From assembly GCA_015680685.1 (NCBI GenBank), contig MNCI01001419.1, positions 32,997-96,996 on the forward strand: DNA of 64,000 nucleotides, written 5' to 3'. Made by a program: the position numbers and the translations under genes. This document shows positions 11,901 to 21,768 of the stretch, piece after piece (within the stretch, counting starts at the first letter, position 1; every line of letters starts with the position of its first letter). The notes under the pieces were generated by a model. That model had not been told where the DNA came from, ran no database searches, and saw only the letters and a program-made list of their open reading frames with translations. This DNA comes from Gnetum montanum. Its lineage: Eukaryota; Streptophyta; Gnetopsida; Gnetales; Gnetaceae.

Positions 11901-12476
11901 AATGCGTATACTCCCGGTCTTCTTTGGCACGACCACAATATTAGATATCCAGTCCGAGTAATCGATTGCACGAATGAAACCAGCCTAGTATAGCTTGGTG
12001 ATTTCATCACGCACGGCTAGCGCGATCTCTGGCTTAATTTTGCGTGCTTTCTGCCTAACTGCTTTTATCTGTGAGTCTAAGATGATGTTATGTTGGATTA
12101 GCCTGGGATCTAGTCCAGGCATATCCTCGTATGACCATGCAAAGACAGTGATGTTGTCTTGCAGGACCTGTGTTACGGCATCATGCGTTTTTCGTTCTAA
12201 CAAGGAACTGACTTTAAGTGTTTTAGCTTCGTCCCTATGCGTAACGATAGAGAACTCATCAAGGGGGTCTTTGGTTATGTCCCCAGCTTCCAGGTCTAGC
12301 GTGCACGTCAACTGTTCTGGCCATTCCAGGGACATCTCCGATGCAGCTATAGTCACGTCTTCTAAGGGGAAGTTAACATCTATAAACGCAGGATCCAATT
12401 GCCTAACTACCTTTCCGTATGGGCTAGTCAGAGTTAAGGGTGTTGATAGTGTTGCGTCCATTTGTTTGTCTTGCAA
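8994..12476 (-). pseudogene. Tat-like pol: RT, RNase H, second RNase H, integrase
   Basis: Reading 12476 to 8994: an N-terminal linker; RT with ICIDFRDLNKAT, MPFGLKNAGATYQRAM and the active site YVDD (near 11592-11603); a first RNase H (IALAALLCQ, YNEVERNCLALVF); a second, aRNH-type domain (YFDGAS near 10700, NNVAEYKGLLRGLLTA); then integrase with its zinc-binding CDTCQ and catalytic D (LDIIG), D (IDNGPQF) and E (QAEASNK). About 1160 codons are interrupted by only two stops, near 11985 and 11328. The RNase H2 and integrase part runs open for 767 codons. The domain order is Ty3/gypsy, and the dual RNase H points to Tat. The protein would copy element RNA and integrate the cDNA; this copy needs suppression of two stops and is probably dead. 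Confidence 0.9.
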
Positions 12477-12861
12477 AACTACAAAGTTCGTAAATGGTTA
12501 GAAAGAAGATGACGTGATGGCTAGCAAACGTGGAAAGCTAACAGAATTTTGAATTTTGTAATGAAGTTGTAATCAATGCTACCCGATTACGAGGCGATAA
12601 GATGTGGTAGTTTAACGTCATTTCGGACAGCGGTGCGTGCGATATCAACTGCATTAATATCTTGATTTTCGGGTTCCGTTTCAGGAAAGTCCCGCTGAAA
12701 TCGGATATCAAGTCGGTGATTCTCGCATACAAGTAGGCGGTTTTTTGGTTAGAACGGACTGTTGGCTATTGTGAGTTCAAATTCGCGGGTATTATCTAGC
12801 AAGAGCAAGAAGAGCAGAAGATTTGAAGGTGCAAAGCTATGCAAGTGTTGAAGCTGTGATA
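12477..12861. other. Intergenic stretch between pol 5' end and the antisense gene start
   Basis: The start of RT coding (minus) and the start of the antisense gene (plus) face away from each other across about 385 bases, so the region could hold a divergent promoter, though no clear TATA box is seen. On the minus strand, CTAAC followed about 20 bases later by TTTGTAG (AG at 12480-12479) looks like a branch point and splice acceptor just before the RT frame. Confidence 0.4.
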
Positions 12862-13249
12862 ATGGCGCCTAAGACGAAGAAGAAGAACACTAAATTGGCT
12901 AAAATCGACGAGGTACAGGAGAACCTGGAGCGTGTTCAACAGGCCGTGGTCGAAGTGCGTGACCCGACACCTTTGAACCGGTAGGTCATTCTTTGCATGC
13001 TCGTGCTATTTCAGCGTTTGTACTATACAGCGTTCTTCGTGTAAATGAGGGTTTTGGGTTGTGGAGCTTGCGTTTACAAAGAGGGTTTGGCATGGTTGCG
13101 TTTATCGCCGTTGTCAGAGACGGACCTTGCGCTGTTGTAAGGGTTTGGGCGATTTCCACATAGATGGCTAAGCATGATGTGTAGCGTTTCTGTATTAATG
13201 ATGCGACTGTAAATCTAGGCGTTGATTTATGTAGCATGTTTCTGTATAG

Positions 13250-13869
13250 TGTCGTGCTGAAGCCTATTCTGATTGTGTTAGACATCATTGGGGTTTTGTG
13301 TTGGGTAAACCCCATCGTCCCCAATGTCCCTCCTCCGCACGCACGAGTGCAAGGGAAGGCCATCTGGTTCCGGAAGGGGGTGCTGGAGTTTCTGCAGTTC
13401 TTACTGCACAACTTCTGCATCATTGTGTGGTCTAATATGACTGGCGATGTTGCCGGTGCCATTTTAGAACACCTGTTGGCGGGGTCTGCATAGGGGATTC
13501 TGGCTTACTTGAAAGACGGGGCCATCGATACAGGTCGTCCCGAGGATCAAGCGCTCAGCGCCTGAGGCTTGAGGAGCTTATGCTGGATCTGGGAAATGGC
13601 CCGTTTCAGTTGTTATCATGCATATAACACGTTGTTCATGGCTCACCATGTTTCAACCTACTTTCAGAACCCACAAGGCACGGTGTACTATGCGGGCGGG
13701 TAAGCCAATTCTGCCAACTGTATTGTCTTTGTTACTATTATAGTGCCTGTTATGGATGTGAAGTGTAAGAGGAGTCTATGTGCAAAGTGTAAGTTAAGCC
13801 TACGCTGTATGGTACAGGTTTTTTATACATGATAACAGGTTAATTGGCGATGGTGATGCGTTGGCCTAG
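13250..13869 (+). pseudogene. FCP1/NLI-interacting-like HAD phosphatase domain (exons 2-3 of the antisense gene)
   Basis: LKPILIVLDIIGVLCW matches motif I of plant FCP1-like proteins (usual form LVLDLNGLLC). FRKGVLEFLQFLLHNFCIIV followed by WSN matches their R-P-x-EF...WS block (motif II). NTLFMAHHVSTYFQNPQGTV matches the motif III block usually containing DD and NPPGT. DNRLIGDGDAL matches the family's end segment. In active enzymes motif I carries DxD and motif III DD. Here motif I reads D-I-I and the motif III aspartates are replaced by A-H, so catalysis is unlikely in this copy. Two in-frame stops (13491, 13563) lie inside the domain and one (13867) at its end. Family members dephosphorylate phosphoserine, for example on the RNA polymerase II tail; what this one did is not known. 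Confidence 0.6.
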
Positions 13870-14188
13870 GCTGAAACGGTAATAATGACGTTTACCTCAA
13901 CCAGCAATGTGCGTGCCGGTGTTATAGGGCATATTGGCCATGAGATGCGTGAGTATCACACCCGCTACGAGTGTCCTTTTAAGAATTGCTAGGAACTCGA
14001 GTGGCTGCACGATGACTGGACCTTAGAGTCGCCCCTTACGGTTAACGACGTGCAGAGGGACCTACCGCCATTCCCTTTGCCCTTTGGACCTGGTAAGGCC
14101 GCTGCGTGTTCTAATGTTATGCGTGTATTTGTGAGTTATGGACATTACGTAAAGCATTTTTATTTGACTTGCATTTTATATTGTTCAG

Positions 14189-15229
14189 TTAGGGAATCCC
14201 AGGAGATTACCCTTACGATTTCTGGCCGCGACGCAAGAGATGTCCTCTTCCGTTACGGCGATATTAAGGACGCACAGCACTGGCTCGGCCACTCGACGGC
14301 CCCAGTCGCGGTGACCGCCAAGATCCGGGCAGCAGGGCTAATGCACCTATTTTTGGCTGTGACCCCTGATGTCCCCGCCAGTGAAATGATAGCCTTGGTC
14401 AACTCCTTCAGTGAGAAGGCGGAGCGTTTTTGCACGCGTGTGCGTAACGTGCGCGTAAGTTTCGATATCGACACTCAGCTCTTCGCGGACCTGTTTGGCG
14501 TCCCCTCGGACAGCCTTCCCATAAAGGCAAAGACCAAGAGGAGTCCTAGATTCCAGGAGTGTCTGAAGGAGTGGGTGAGGATCCCAAAAGACACCAAAGG
14601 ATTTCCTTGTGAAAAATTCGAGATGGGCACTGCCAAGACACTGTATCCCCTTTCTCAGGCCCGAAATTTCCCCAAAACCCTCTCGCAGGCGAAGTTCTTT
14701 TCTGTAGAATAGACCCACATTATGCAAGAGGTTCTGGAGGAGGGAACCAGGTTCGTTTGGGAAAACTATTTTGCCAAGGGACTTCGCAGCGAAATGGTCA
14801 AGCTTTGCAAGAAGCTTGAGTCCCGCTTTAATGTGCATTATGCCTTTTTCATAGCTTTCCTCCAGCGGTTTGCTGAGTTTTTGGTCATCCAGAGGAATGG
14901 GGTCTGGGAACAGCAAGACCGAGACCAGCTGTCCAGACCTTGGATTACCCACATTCTCAGCACTACCCGTGGGCAGGATCCGCCGAAAGGGATCAGGGAG
15001 TCGTTGTCTGTAACAACTAAAGGTTTGGTGGTGCCCCAAGTACGAGGTCTCGACAGCATGGGCGGGATAATGCCTACCTACACCGACGACGCCTCGCGAG
15101 GGAAGCGCGTGGTGGAAGAAATCGTAGAACCGACAACTCTACGCAAGAGGCTTCGTCTAGCCGAGGCCCCTGGGGGTAACGTAAGCCAAAATATGGCGGT
15201 CAAGGTTTAGTGGAATAAGCCTCCACCTG
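14189..15229 (+). pseudogene. Exon 4 of the antisense gene: unrecognised 347-codon region
   Basis: The frame is open except for TAG at 14710 and 15208. Visible features: VSFDIDTQLFADLFGVPSDS, a segment reminiscent in style of the fold entry of plant mobile-domain and gag-like proteins; an aromatic and basic stretch around FVWENYFAKGLRSEMVKLCK; and a basic block KRLRLAEAP near the end that could be a nuclear signal. I recognise no catalytic motif. G+C and codon use resemble the pol of the host element, so it has probably resided in the element for a long time. Confidence 0.55.
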
Positions 15230-15859
15230 GTAAGTGTGAAAGGATTATAGTACGCAATGTTTTATTTAGATGGTCTGGCATTATACGCTAACGTGTGGTG
15301 GTATAAACAGTAAAAATGACAAGGCAATTGACCCCTGAGACAGGGGCGCTGATACTAAGCCGTGGGGAGGGGGCCTCAATTTTGGAAGAAGAGGCCCCAG
15401 CTGTTAATGTGAGCCGTATGCAGGTTCCAGTGTGTGAGGAGGCCCCAGGTGCCAGCGGGAGCCGTGCATATGACCAGGCACACGAGGAAACTCCAGCTAC
15501 TGGGACTAGCAGCACACTGGATCACGTGCGTGAAGAGAAAGGGATGGAAGAGACTGGTGAAGTTGCCACTATCACTGGCAGAGGTAACGAGTGTGTTAGC
15601 GTGTTTGTAGGATCTTGTTAATAGATGGAGTGTCTAACCAAATACGCTACAGGGGAAGAAGATGCATCTACGTCTGCTGTTGTGAACAAAATGTGGAAAG
15701 ACTTCCTCAACAAATTTGCCTTTATGGAAGGCGTCGTTAATGACATGATCGAGCGTTTGGAGCGCATCAAACCTAGTGCTGGTATGTTATAGCCGTAATG
15801 AGTTTATGACATAATGTTTTAGTAATGTGTCATCCATATTGATGCTTGTTTTCTGTTAG

Positions 15860-17005
15860 GAGCTCACCTTCAATGGGATCCCGCAGAGCCCATTGATTTG
15901 GACACAGCAGAGCCCCCATCTGATGGGGCAGTCGTGCCACATCACATTTATGAGGAAATGCGTAAATGTGCGTTACGCTTGACGCGCTCCATATGGGAAA
16001 GTAGGGGTGTTAATGAAAGCCTATGGAAAAGGCTGCAGCGGTCGGAGCAGAGGGTTGAGTCCTTGACCAAAGAAGTCGGGGACCTAAGGTCATGGTACGA
16101 ATTCCTACAAGCTCGAGTCACAGGGGATGAGGACTGGCGTACTACTGTTATCGATCACTCCCGTTATTGGACAACCATCAAGAACAGCGTACAGACTAGT
16201 CGGGCGTTAGTAGAGTAGAGGATGCAAATTGAACTCCTAGCTCAGAAAAGCCGGGACTGGAGGAACTACTGCATCAGTGTACAGGAGTGGGGGCATAAGG
16301 AGAAGGACCACAAGAACCGATATAAAAGGGAAAGCGCCGCTTATCGAAAACACTACCGCGATTCTGCCGTCAAAGCTTGATCCTTGGAGGTTTTCGTGGA
16401 CACCATCGGAGCGTCCGAAGCTTTCAAGAAGTTCGAAGAGCAGGTGATCATAACTGCTTCCCCGGAGAGGGAAATGGTTCTACCTGAGAATCAGGCTACA
16501 ATCCCTACCTTCTTCTCGGATCCACCCCACTGGAGTACCGTGGAGAAAGGGAAGGTGAAAGCTGGAGCTGCGTTGGGTGAGGATGTGTGGCCAGACCTGA
16601 CAGAGGACGAGATTATGCAGTGCTTGTGGGCTGGCCTAGACAAGCTCCCCTTTGCTACGGAAGTAGGGCCGTCGCGAGTAAGTTTATGCATGACGTAGTC
16701 GGAAAGTTTTCTGGCTTGTGGTGTCTATTCTAATTTTTGATGTTATTTGGGTTTAGGTACCAGAAGAAGATAGGGAAAATACGCCAGCTGAGGGGCTGGG
16801 AGAGGAAACAGAGGAAGCAGAGGAGGAACGCAACGATGAAGAGCGTTCTCCTGTGAAGCCAGTGCCAGAACAAGAGCCTCATGAAGGGGCAATCTTTCGT
16901 AAAGGCATAATTCCTGGAAACGATGGCCCACTGGAGGATGACCTTTTGGGGCTAGATCCGGAGTTACGAGATACCGGTGACAGTGGTAGCAGAGGGAATG
17001 CGTAA
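15860..17005 (+). pseudogene. Exons 6-7 of the antisense gene: coiled coil and acidic tail
   Basis: Exon 6 encodes heptad-like sequence (ESLWKRLQRSEQRVESLTKE, later LLAQKSRDWRNYCISVQEW), rich in charged residues with W and Y. Stops at 16216 and 16378 break it, and the frame is otherwise kept. The 79-base intron (16678-16756) starts GTAAGT and ends TTTAG. Removing it joins GPSR to VPEEDREN in frame and opens an acidic 82-residue tail ending at 17003-17005. This intron is the cleanest evidence that the plus strand was spliced. Confidence 0.65.
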
Positions 17006-17196
17006 TTATTCTTTACACAAAATTTTATTGATGCGAGGTCGGGTATTGTTCTGAATGACTGTTAACGAATTGTTGTAAAGTCTAATGGATATTTGAAATG
17101 TTAATTAGTTTGTTGTTTCACTTTTTATGCTTTTGTCTGCATCAGTGTGAAAATATATGTTAAGGATTCTGTCTAAGTGATACTGATGGGACGTAA
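17006..17196. other. Stretch downstream of the antisense gene stop
   Basis: AT-rich, with several TG-rich tracts; it may hold the antisense gene's 3' UTR. No protein is recognised. Confidence 0.35.
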
Positions 17197-17525
17197 TAAC
17201 TAGTTTAAAGCCATCGCGAGCCCGTTGCATATTCCAGCGTGAATGGTTATAGTATGCAATACTGCGTTACTAGTTTAAGGCCATTGCGGGCCTGTTGCGT
17301 ATTGTATAGCAAGCTTAAATAATGATAGTAGACAACTTCGGATGACTAGTTTAAGGTCGTTGCGGGCTGACTGCGTAACTATGTACAATGGTATGAATAG
17401 GTTGATTTTGTAGAACTAGTTTAAGGCCGCTGCAGGCCGACTGCGTAACTACGTACAATGGTATGAATAGGTTGATTTTGTAGAAATAGTTTAAGGCCGT
17501 TGCGGGCCGACTGCGTAAATCGTAA
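17197..17525 (+). repeat. Tandem repeats between the antisense gene and gag-pro
   Basis: Five imperfect units start with ctagtttaaggccgttgcgg (near 17200, 17270, 17343, 17416 and 17486). The last two are nearly identical over about 70 bases, including acaatggtatgaataggttg. The array lies where the plus-strand gene and the minus-strand gag-pro converge. Confidence 0.8.
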
Positions 17526-17723
17526 CAAAAATGTAATCCTGTATAAATTCGTAAAGTAATGTGAAAGCGTAGCTAACTTGGGTACGATAAAACACGCAAA
17601 AAGTGTAAAGCGTAAACATAGAAAGCAAATGTAGCGTCAAAGTATGTTGAAACAAAAGAAGCTGTTAAATGGGGAATGCGCTAATCTTACAAGAGAATGG
17701 TTGTGCATGCAGAAGACCATTGT
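17526..17723. other. Spacer downstream of gag-pro stop
   Basis: On the minus strand it follows the protease stop; a GTAAGA at 17689-17684 could act as a splice donor. Otherwise nothing is recognised. Confidence 0.3.
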
Positions 17724-18334
17724 TCAACCGTCGATACGCAATTGTCTCCTAACGGCTTTTACGTTAAGCGCTGCGTAAGGGCGAGGAGGCTTGTGGTTTG
17801 ACTCCTCTATGCTGTCATCCGGAAATGGTAGGGCGGCCCAAGCTAGACCGTCATCATTGTTGTCGGTTTGTTTAGGGGATTGGAGATGGGACTGCTCGTC
17901 AGTTGTTTCAATCTCTGAACCCCGTTCTTCTTCAATGTTATTGACAGTCCTGGGGGTGACCTCGTCGTCGCGTATGATGACCTCCCCCCAGCGTAGGGCA
18001 GGTGTATCTCTTGGGGTATCGGCGATGAAACTACCCTCAGCTGGGCTAACCACGACCTCCCTAATATCAAGTTGAAACCAGGCATCTCCTCGATGACTAA
18101 GAATGTGGCTTCGGTGGGGAATTGATCCCCCGCCACAAACTCAATACGCACCGTTCCCTTGACTTGAACCCATGCTCCGTTGAACGATTTTACGGAGGCT
18201 ATCGTCGTGGGAGTGATCTGGTCGACCAAGCCCAACCTATCCACTATGGAATAAGGAACAACATTAGCAGCTACGCCATCATCTACGTGCACCCTCCGGA
18301 TCCGGTACTGGCCAACCCGAATGGTAATGAACAT
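17724..18334 (-). pseudogene. Tat-like aspartic protease region
   Basis: The frame from 18334 contains VHVDDGVAANVVPYSIVDRL and later PGFNLILGRSWL, the two ends of a retropepsin fold. The catalytic D-S/T-G reads D-D-G here, which would disturb the active site unless it is a late mutation. After a frameshift near 18050 the conserved frame continues to a TGA at 17724-17726 with an acidic tail. It would process the gag-pol polyprotein. It directly follows gag, as in other Tat elements. Confidence 0.75.
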
Positions 18335-18412
18335 AGGCTCAGTCGTTACTTGACCTTTCTCCGGGTCGTCTTTGACGGACTCGTCAAGAAAGTTCAGCGA
18401 GGTAGGCTTGGG

Positions 18413-21400
18413 TTATTCAGCTTCGGAAGGAAACATGACAGCGTGTATTGCTTCCTCTTCTGCTGGTAGGTTGCCATCCACTGATATGGATGTCAGCATG
18501 CGTACCATAGCCTCACAGTGTTCTCGAGACGTCATTAGTAAGTCGTACAGGCTCAGCGTTGTGTTCTTTTGCTTAAGAGCTTGTTTAACTTGCGTTAATG
18601 CACCGAGGAGGTCCTTCTCTCGGCTGGGTTGTTTATCTCCCTTGTCCTCCTCCATTCAGCCCAAGAGATGGATCTCTCGAGGCGGAGCGGTGTCAGTGGG
18701 AGGGTCGTTCTTTTTCCTGCTAAGAGAAGGTGGCTGCGTTTCTGTACCTTTTGCCTACTTCTGAGGCATAGAAAAAGGCACAGAGGCCAGGGGCCTGGGC
18801 TTAGGGAAGCCGAGCGTAAGGTGGTCTTTTGTTGCATTAATTGTAGTGTCCTCCTCCTTTCGCTTAGGAGGCGATGACTGGTTATTTTGGCCGGAGGTCT
18901 GCCCCTGTGTGAAAGGAGCAGGTCGTGGTTCTGGCACCCTAATAATGAAGGACGCTCTAGGCGTGGGTGCGGACGGAGCCGCGGCTTGAGTGCTGCTGCG
19001 TGACTGAGGGCGTACCTGGGAAGGTGTCCGTATGATGAAAGGTGGCCGTGAGACCCCACTGGCTGCCGATGAAGTAGTTGGCCCCCTTGGTGAGCTGGCG
19101 GGCACGCGCAAAACAAAAGGCCATTTTGGCGGTCCCTTACGCTCACCGTCTGTACTCACCACAGTGATTGTATAAGGATTGTAGTTTGCATTCAACGGGT
19201 CCTTATATATATGTAGTGTTTGGTTTTCTGGATGCGTCGGGTTACTGCTATCTAACTTTAGATGACCTTCATCGATCATGCATTGAATGTCGTCCTTTAA
19301 CGCCCAACAGTAATCCGTGTCGTGACCACACATCTGGTGGTAGTCACAGAAATGGTCCAACCTGAAAGATCTCGGAACTACTGGCTCATTAGGTGGGCTA
19401 AAGAAGGGTCCTTCAGCAGTTCACAGTGACGTCTGTGATGCTTCATAGCTTCCTCGGACACCTTCTTAGGTTGAATGTGTCCTTCCGCTAACAGTTGTTT
19501 CAGCAATTCGGAATGCTTCACAGGTAAAGCCGCATATTTTGAATGATCTTTACGCTCAAAATTTGGCTTTGGCTGGGGGCATTTTCAGGAGCCGCCGTGT
19601 CTTGACTGGTGCCGACACCAGTCGTGGTTTCAGGCGATGCGGTGGGTGTCTTTTTGCTCTTCATCTTTGTACTCTCAGTCATTGCAGCTACTGTCGTTGT
19701 CGCTGCCTTCCCTTTGTCTTTGTTCTTGTTATGTGCATTCTTATAGGCGACATACGACGGGTCTTTGCTGGCCTCCGCAGCATCTTGGATGCTTCTAACT
19801 TATGCGAAGGCCTGATGTAAATTACTGGGGGAAAGGTAGTACAGCTTCGACTTGATGAAGTCATTGACTACTCCCTTGAACATAGCCAGCATATGTGACT
19901 CCGCGATCGGCTCACGGATCTCGTTCAAGGTAGCGTTCTAGCGCTGTATAAACTTTTGGACGGGCTCGAGCGGGTCTTGTTTCACCCCCATGAGTTGATC
20001 CAGTGTGACTTCCAGCTTCAAATTGTATTTGAAGCGGGTCACAAACTGGGTCAGCAGCTCTTCCAAGGTTGAGATGGAGGAGCGTGGGAGGGCTCGGTAC
20101 CAATCCAAAGCTTTCCTTATTAACGACATTGCAAAGACGCGGATGATAGTGCGTGGCCACTGTTCCAACAACAAGGACTTAGATCTAAATGTGACAAGGT
20201 GAGCGTCGGGATCTCCCTACCCATTGTACTTGGTGAAATGAGGCAGGGACATCCCCGGAGGCAACGACAACATAGGAACTGCTAAACTGATCGGATCGTC
20301 TTGGTAAAAGTCCATGATCTGGACGGTGTCAGAACCAGCAGCCTTGAGGAGTCGAACCTCTTCGGTTAGAGTCTGGATTAGCTGGAAGGCTTGGTCTAGC
20401 CCTGTTAATGGAGGTGTTTGCGCGGAAGGCACAGGAGGTTGGACCGGGAGGGCGGCGCCAGGAAATGGAAAGGACGAGCGGGGTCGACTGGCTGCTGGCG
20501 GGGCGGGGATCCCGACAGGTGGGGGAGCCTGTGAAGACCACCACCCGCTGGTTTGCACAGGGGGGTTGGCTGCCACCTGCTGCGCGAGATAAGGATGTAA
20601 ATACTGCGGTATCCCCTGTGGAACACACGTTGCTAGTGCGGCTGGGGGTTGCGCGCTGTACACCACAGACTGGGTCTATTGCGCCACCGGGTTGGCCCAT
20701 TGACCTGCAGCAGGCTGTTGGGCATAAGTTGGTTGGACGGCTGTGGTAATCTGTTAGGTTGGAGTGGGCGAAAATGACAAGGTCTGCACCGGGCACGTTG
20801 CAGATATGTTGTAGGGTTGTATCTGAGGAATGAAGTGGGGCGCAACGGTCGCCGGGACCACCACTGGGATGTTAAGTACGCGTGGTGATGAAACCGCCCC
20901 CACGTTATTGTGAGGGATTTGTACTTGTAGCCCAGATAGTTGCGCAGCAGCCTGTGGAAGGATAGGGACGTGCATCTGTGCCATTGGGGCCGTGTTAAGA
21001 GAGGCGGCCTCTCCGTTGAAAGGAAAGAGGGGACTTGCGTATGTATTGGGGCTTATGGCATGGAACGAAGGTTCTAGAGTATGGAACGAATGTTCCGACT
21101 GGGCTGCAAATTCGTCCTCTTCCACCTCCCCATGCTGGGGCTCCACCATCGCTTGTGAAGCTTGGCCTTTTGCCATGACCAACTGCGTAATAAGTTCGTG
21201 TTGGTGTTCGGTCAAGGGGATTATGTCGTAAGCTGTTGGCTTAAAATCATAGCCCCCTCGGTGGAGCACCTCGAAGTTCCGTTTCGCTTCAAGCTCGGCT
21301 CGGCTTAAAGCCAACTTTGCCTGGATCTTGACACATATGAAATTGTATTCTCCATGGGTTATAACTATGAAAATAGGCTCTTTTGCCTGAAGCCTCAATG

Positions 21401-21527
21401 AACGGCGCAATGGGCCCTGAGATCCCGTTGCGCCAGGAGCTGGTCTTGTGACCGCCATAGGATTCACAGGTGCGGCACCCAGATCGGTAGGGACCAGGGC
21501 AGTTGTGTTTGTGTACAAGGAATTCAT
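18413..21527 (-). pseudogene. Tat-like gag
   Basis: Starts MNSLYTN at 21527, about 250 bases inside the 5' LTR. It reads through a P/Q/A-rich N-terminal half, then the gag core (ALDWYRALPRSSISTLEELL, then TQFVTRFKY near 20050; EPVQKFIQR) in two adjacent frames separated by stops near 20217 and 19938. A zinc-finger variant CDYHQMCGHDTDYCWALK follows at about 19355-19300, then a long P/S/R-rich tail (to 18755) and a helical segment to 18413. At least five stops or frameshifts break it. Gag would form the virus-like particle in the cytoplasm. Confidence 0.8.
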
Positions 21528-21751
21528 TGATCAATGAAATTAGCAGTAAATGGTAATCGGATCTAAGAAATGGCTGGCAACAAAAGCACAAAAAACAGGC
21601 TTTCTACCCTATAGGATTTCAAAGAAATCGTCCTTGCGACCGATCTATACCACGCGATTGACCGTAGACTTCCCTAGAGGTATTACGTCTATGGTTTAGG
21701 GTATGGATCACTACCAGGGCTACCTGAAATATTCGGATCAGAGCCTGAAGG
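21528..21751 (-). other. 5' leader of the Tat-like element
   Basis: Untranslated stretch between PBS and the gag start. No long frame; nothing else is recognised. Confidence 0.5.
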
Positions 21752-21768
21752 CCCTCCTTCTAGCGCCA
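21752..21768 (-). other. Primer-binding site of the Tat-like element
   Basis: On the minus strand TGGCGCTAGAAGGAGGG starts six bases inside the 5' LTR. It would pair with a tRNA ending CCCTCCTTCTAGCGCCA. TGG at the start fits the CCA end. Tat/Ogre elements often use a tRNA-Arg; the identity here is inferred, not checked. Confidence 0.6.

Larger units (their letters stand above)
12862..17005 (+). pseudogene. Seven-exon gene antisense to the Tat-like element, FCP1/HAD-like N-terminus
   Basis: Exons proposed by reading frame and GT-AG sites: 12862-12980, 13250-13699, 13818-14092, 14189-15229, 15311-15781, 15860-16677 and 16757-17005. Introns are 269, 118, 96, 81, 78 and 79 bases, plant-like in size. 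Joined, they keep one frame of 1141 codons ending in TAA at 17003. In-frame stops remain at 13491, 13563, 13867, 13990, 14710, 15208, 15619/15622, 16216 and 16378; each is one transition from a sense codon, as expected of C-to-T decay. Parts in order: basic N-terminus (MAPKTKKK), FCP1-like domain (about residues 40-206), unrecognised central region (282-628), E-rich linker, coiled coil (about 800-960), acidic C-terminus. Start chosen as the first ATG of exon 1. It lies wholly between the protease and RT of the host element, on the other strand. Function unknown; splice sites are predictions. An acceptor 21 bases later at 13838 also keeps frame for exon 3. Confidence 0.65.

Noticed and set aside
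14347-15039. Minus-strand 230-codon frame overlapping the antisense gene
   Set aside because: It would lie in the sense direction of the retrotransposon, but matches no gag or pol domain and does not continue into neighbours. The plus frame joins cleanly through introns on both sides.
15584-15624. A 41-base intron in exon 5 of the antisense gene (GTAACG...TTAATAG)
   Set aside because: Too short for a plant intron, and its removal breaks the frame that otherwise continues. The two adjacent stops are better explained as decay.
20314-20749. Plus-strand frames opposite Tat-like gag
   Set aside because: Shadows of the P/Q/A-rich gag coding strand.
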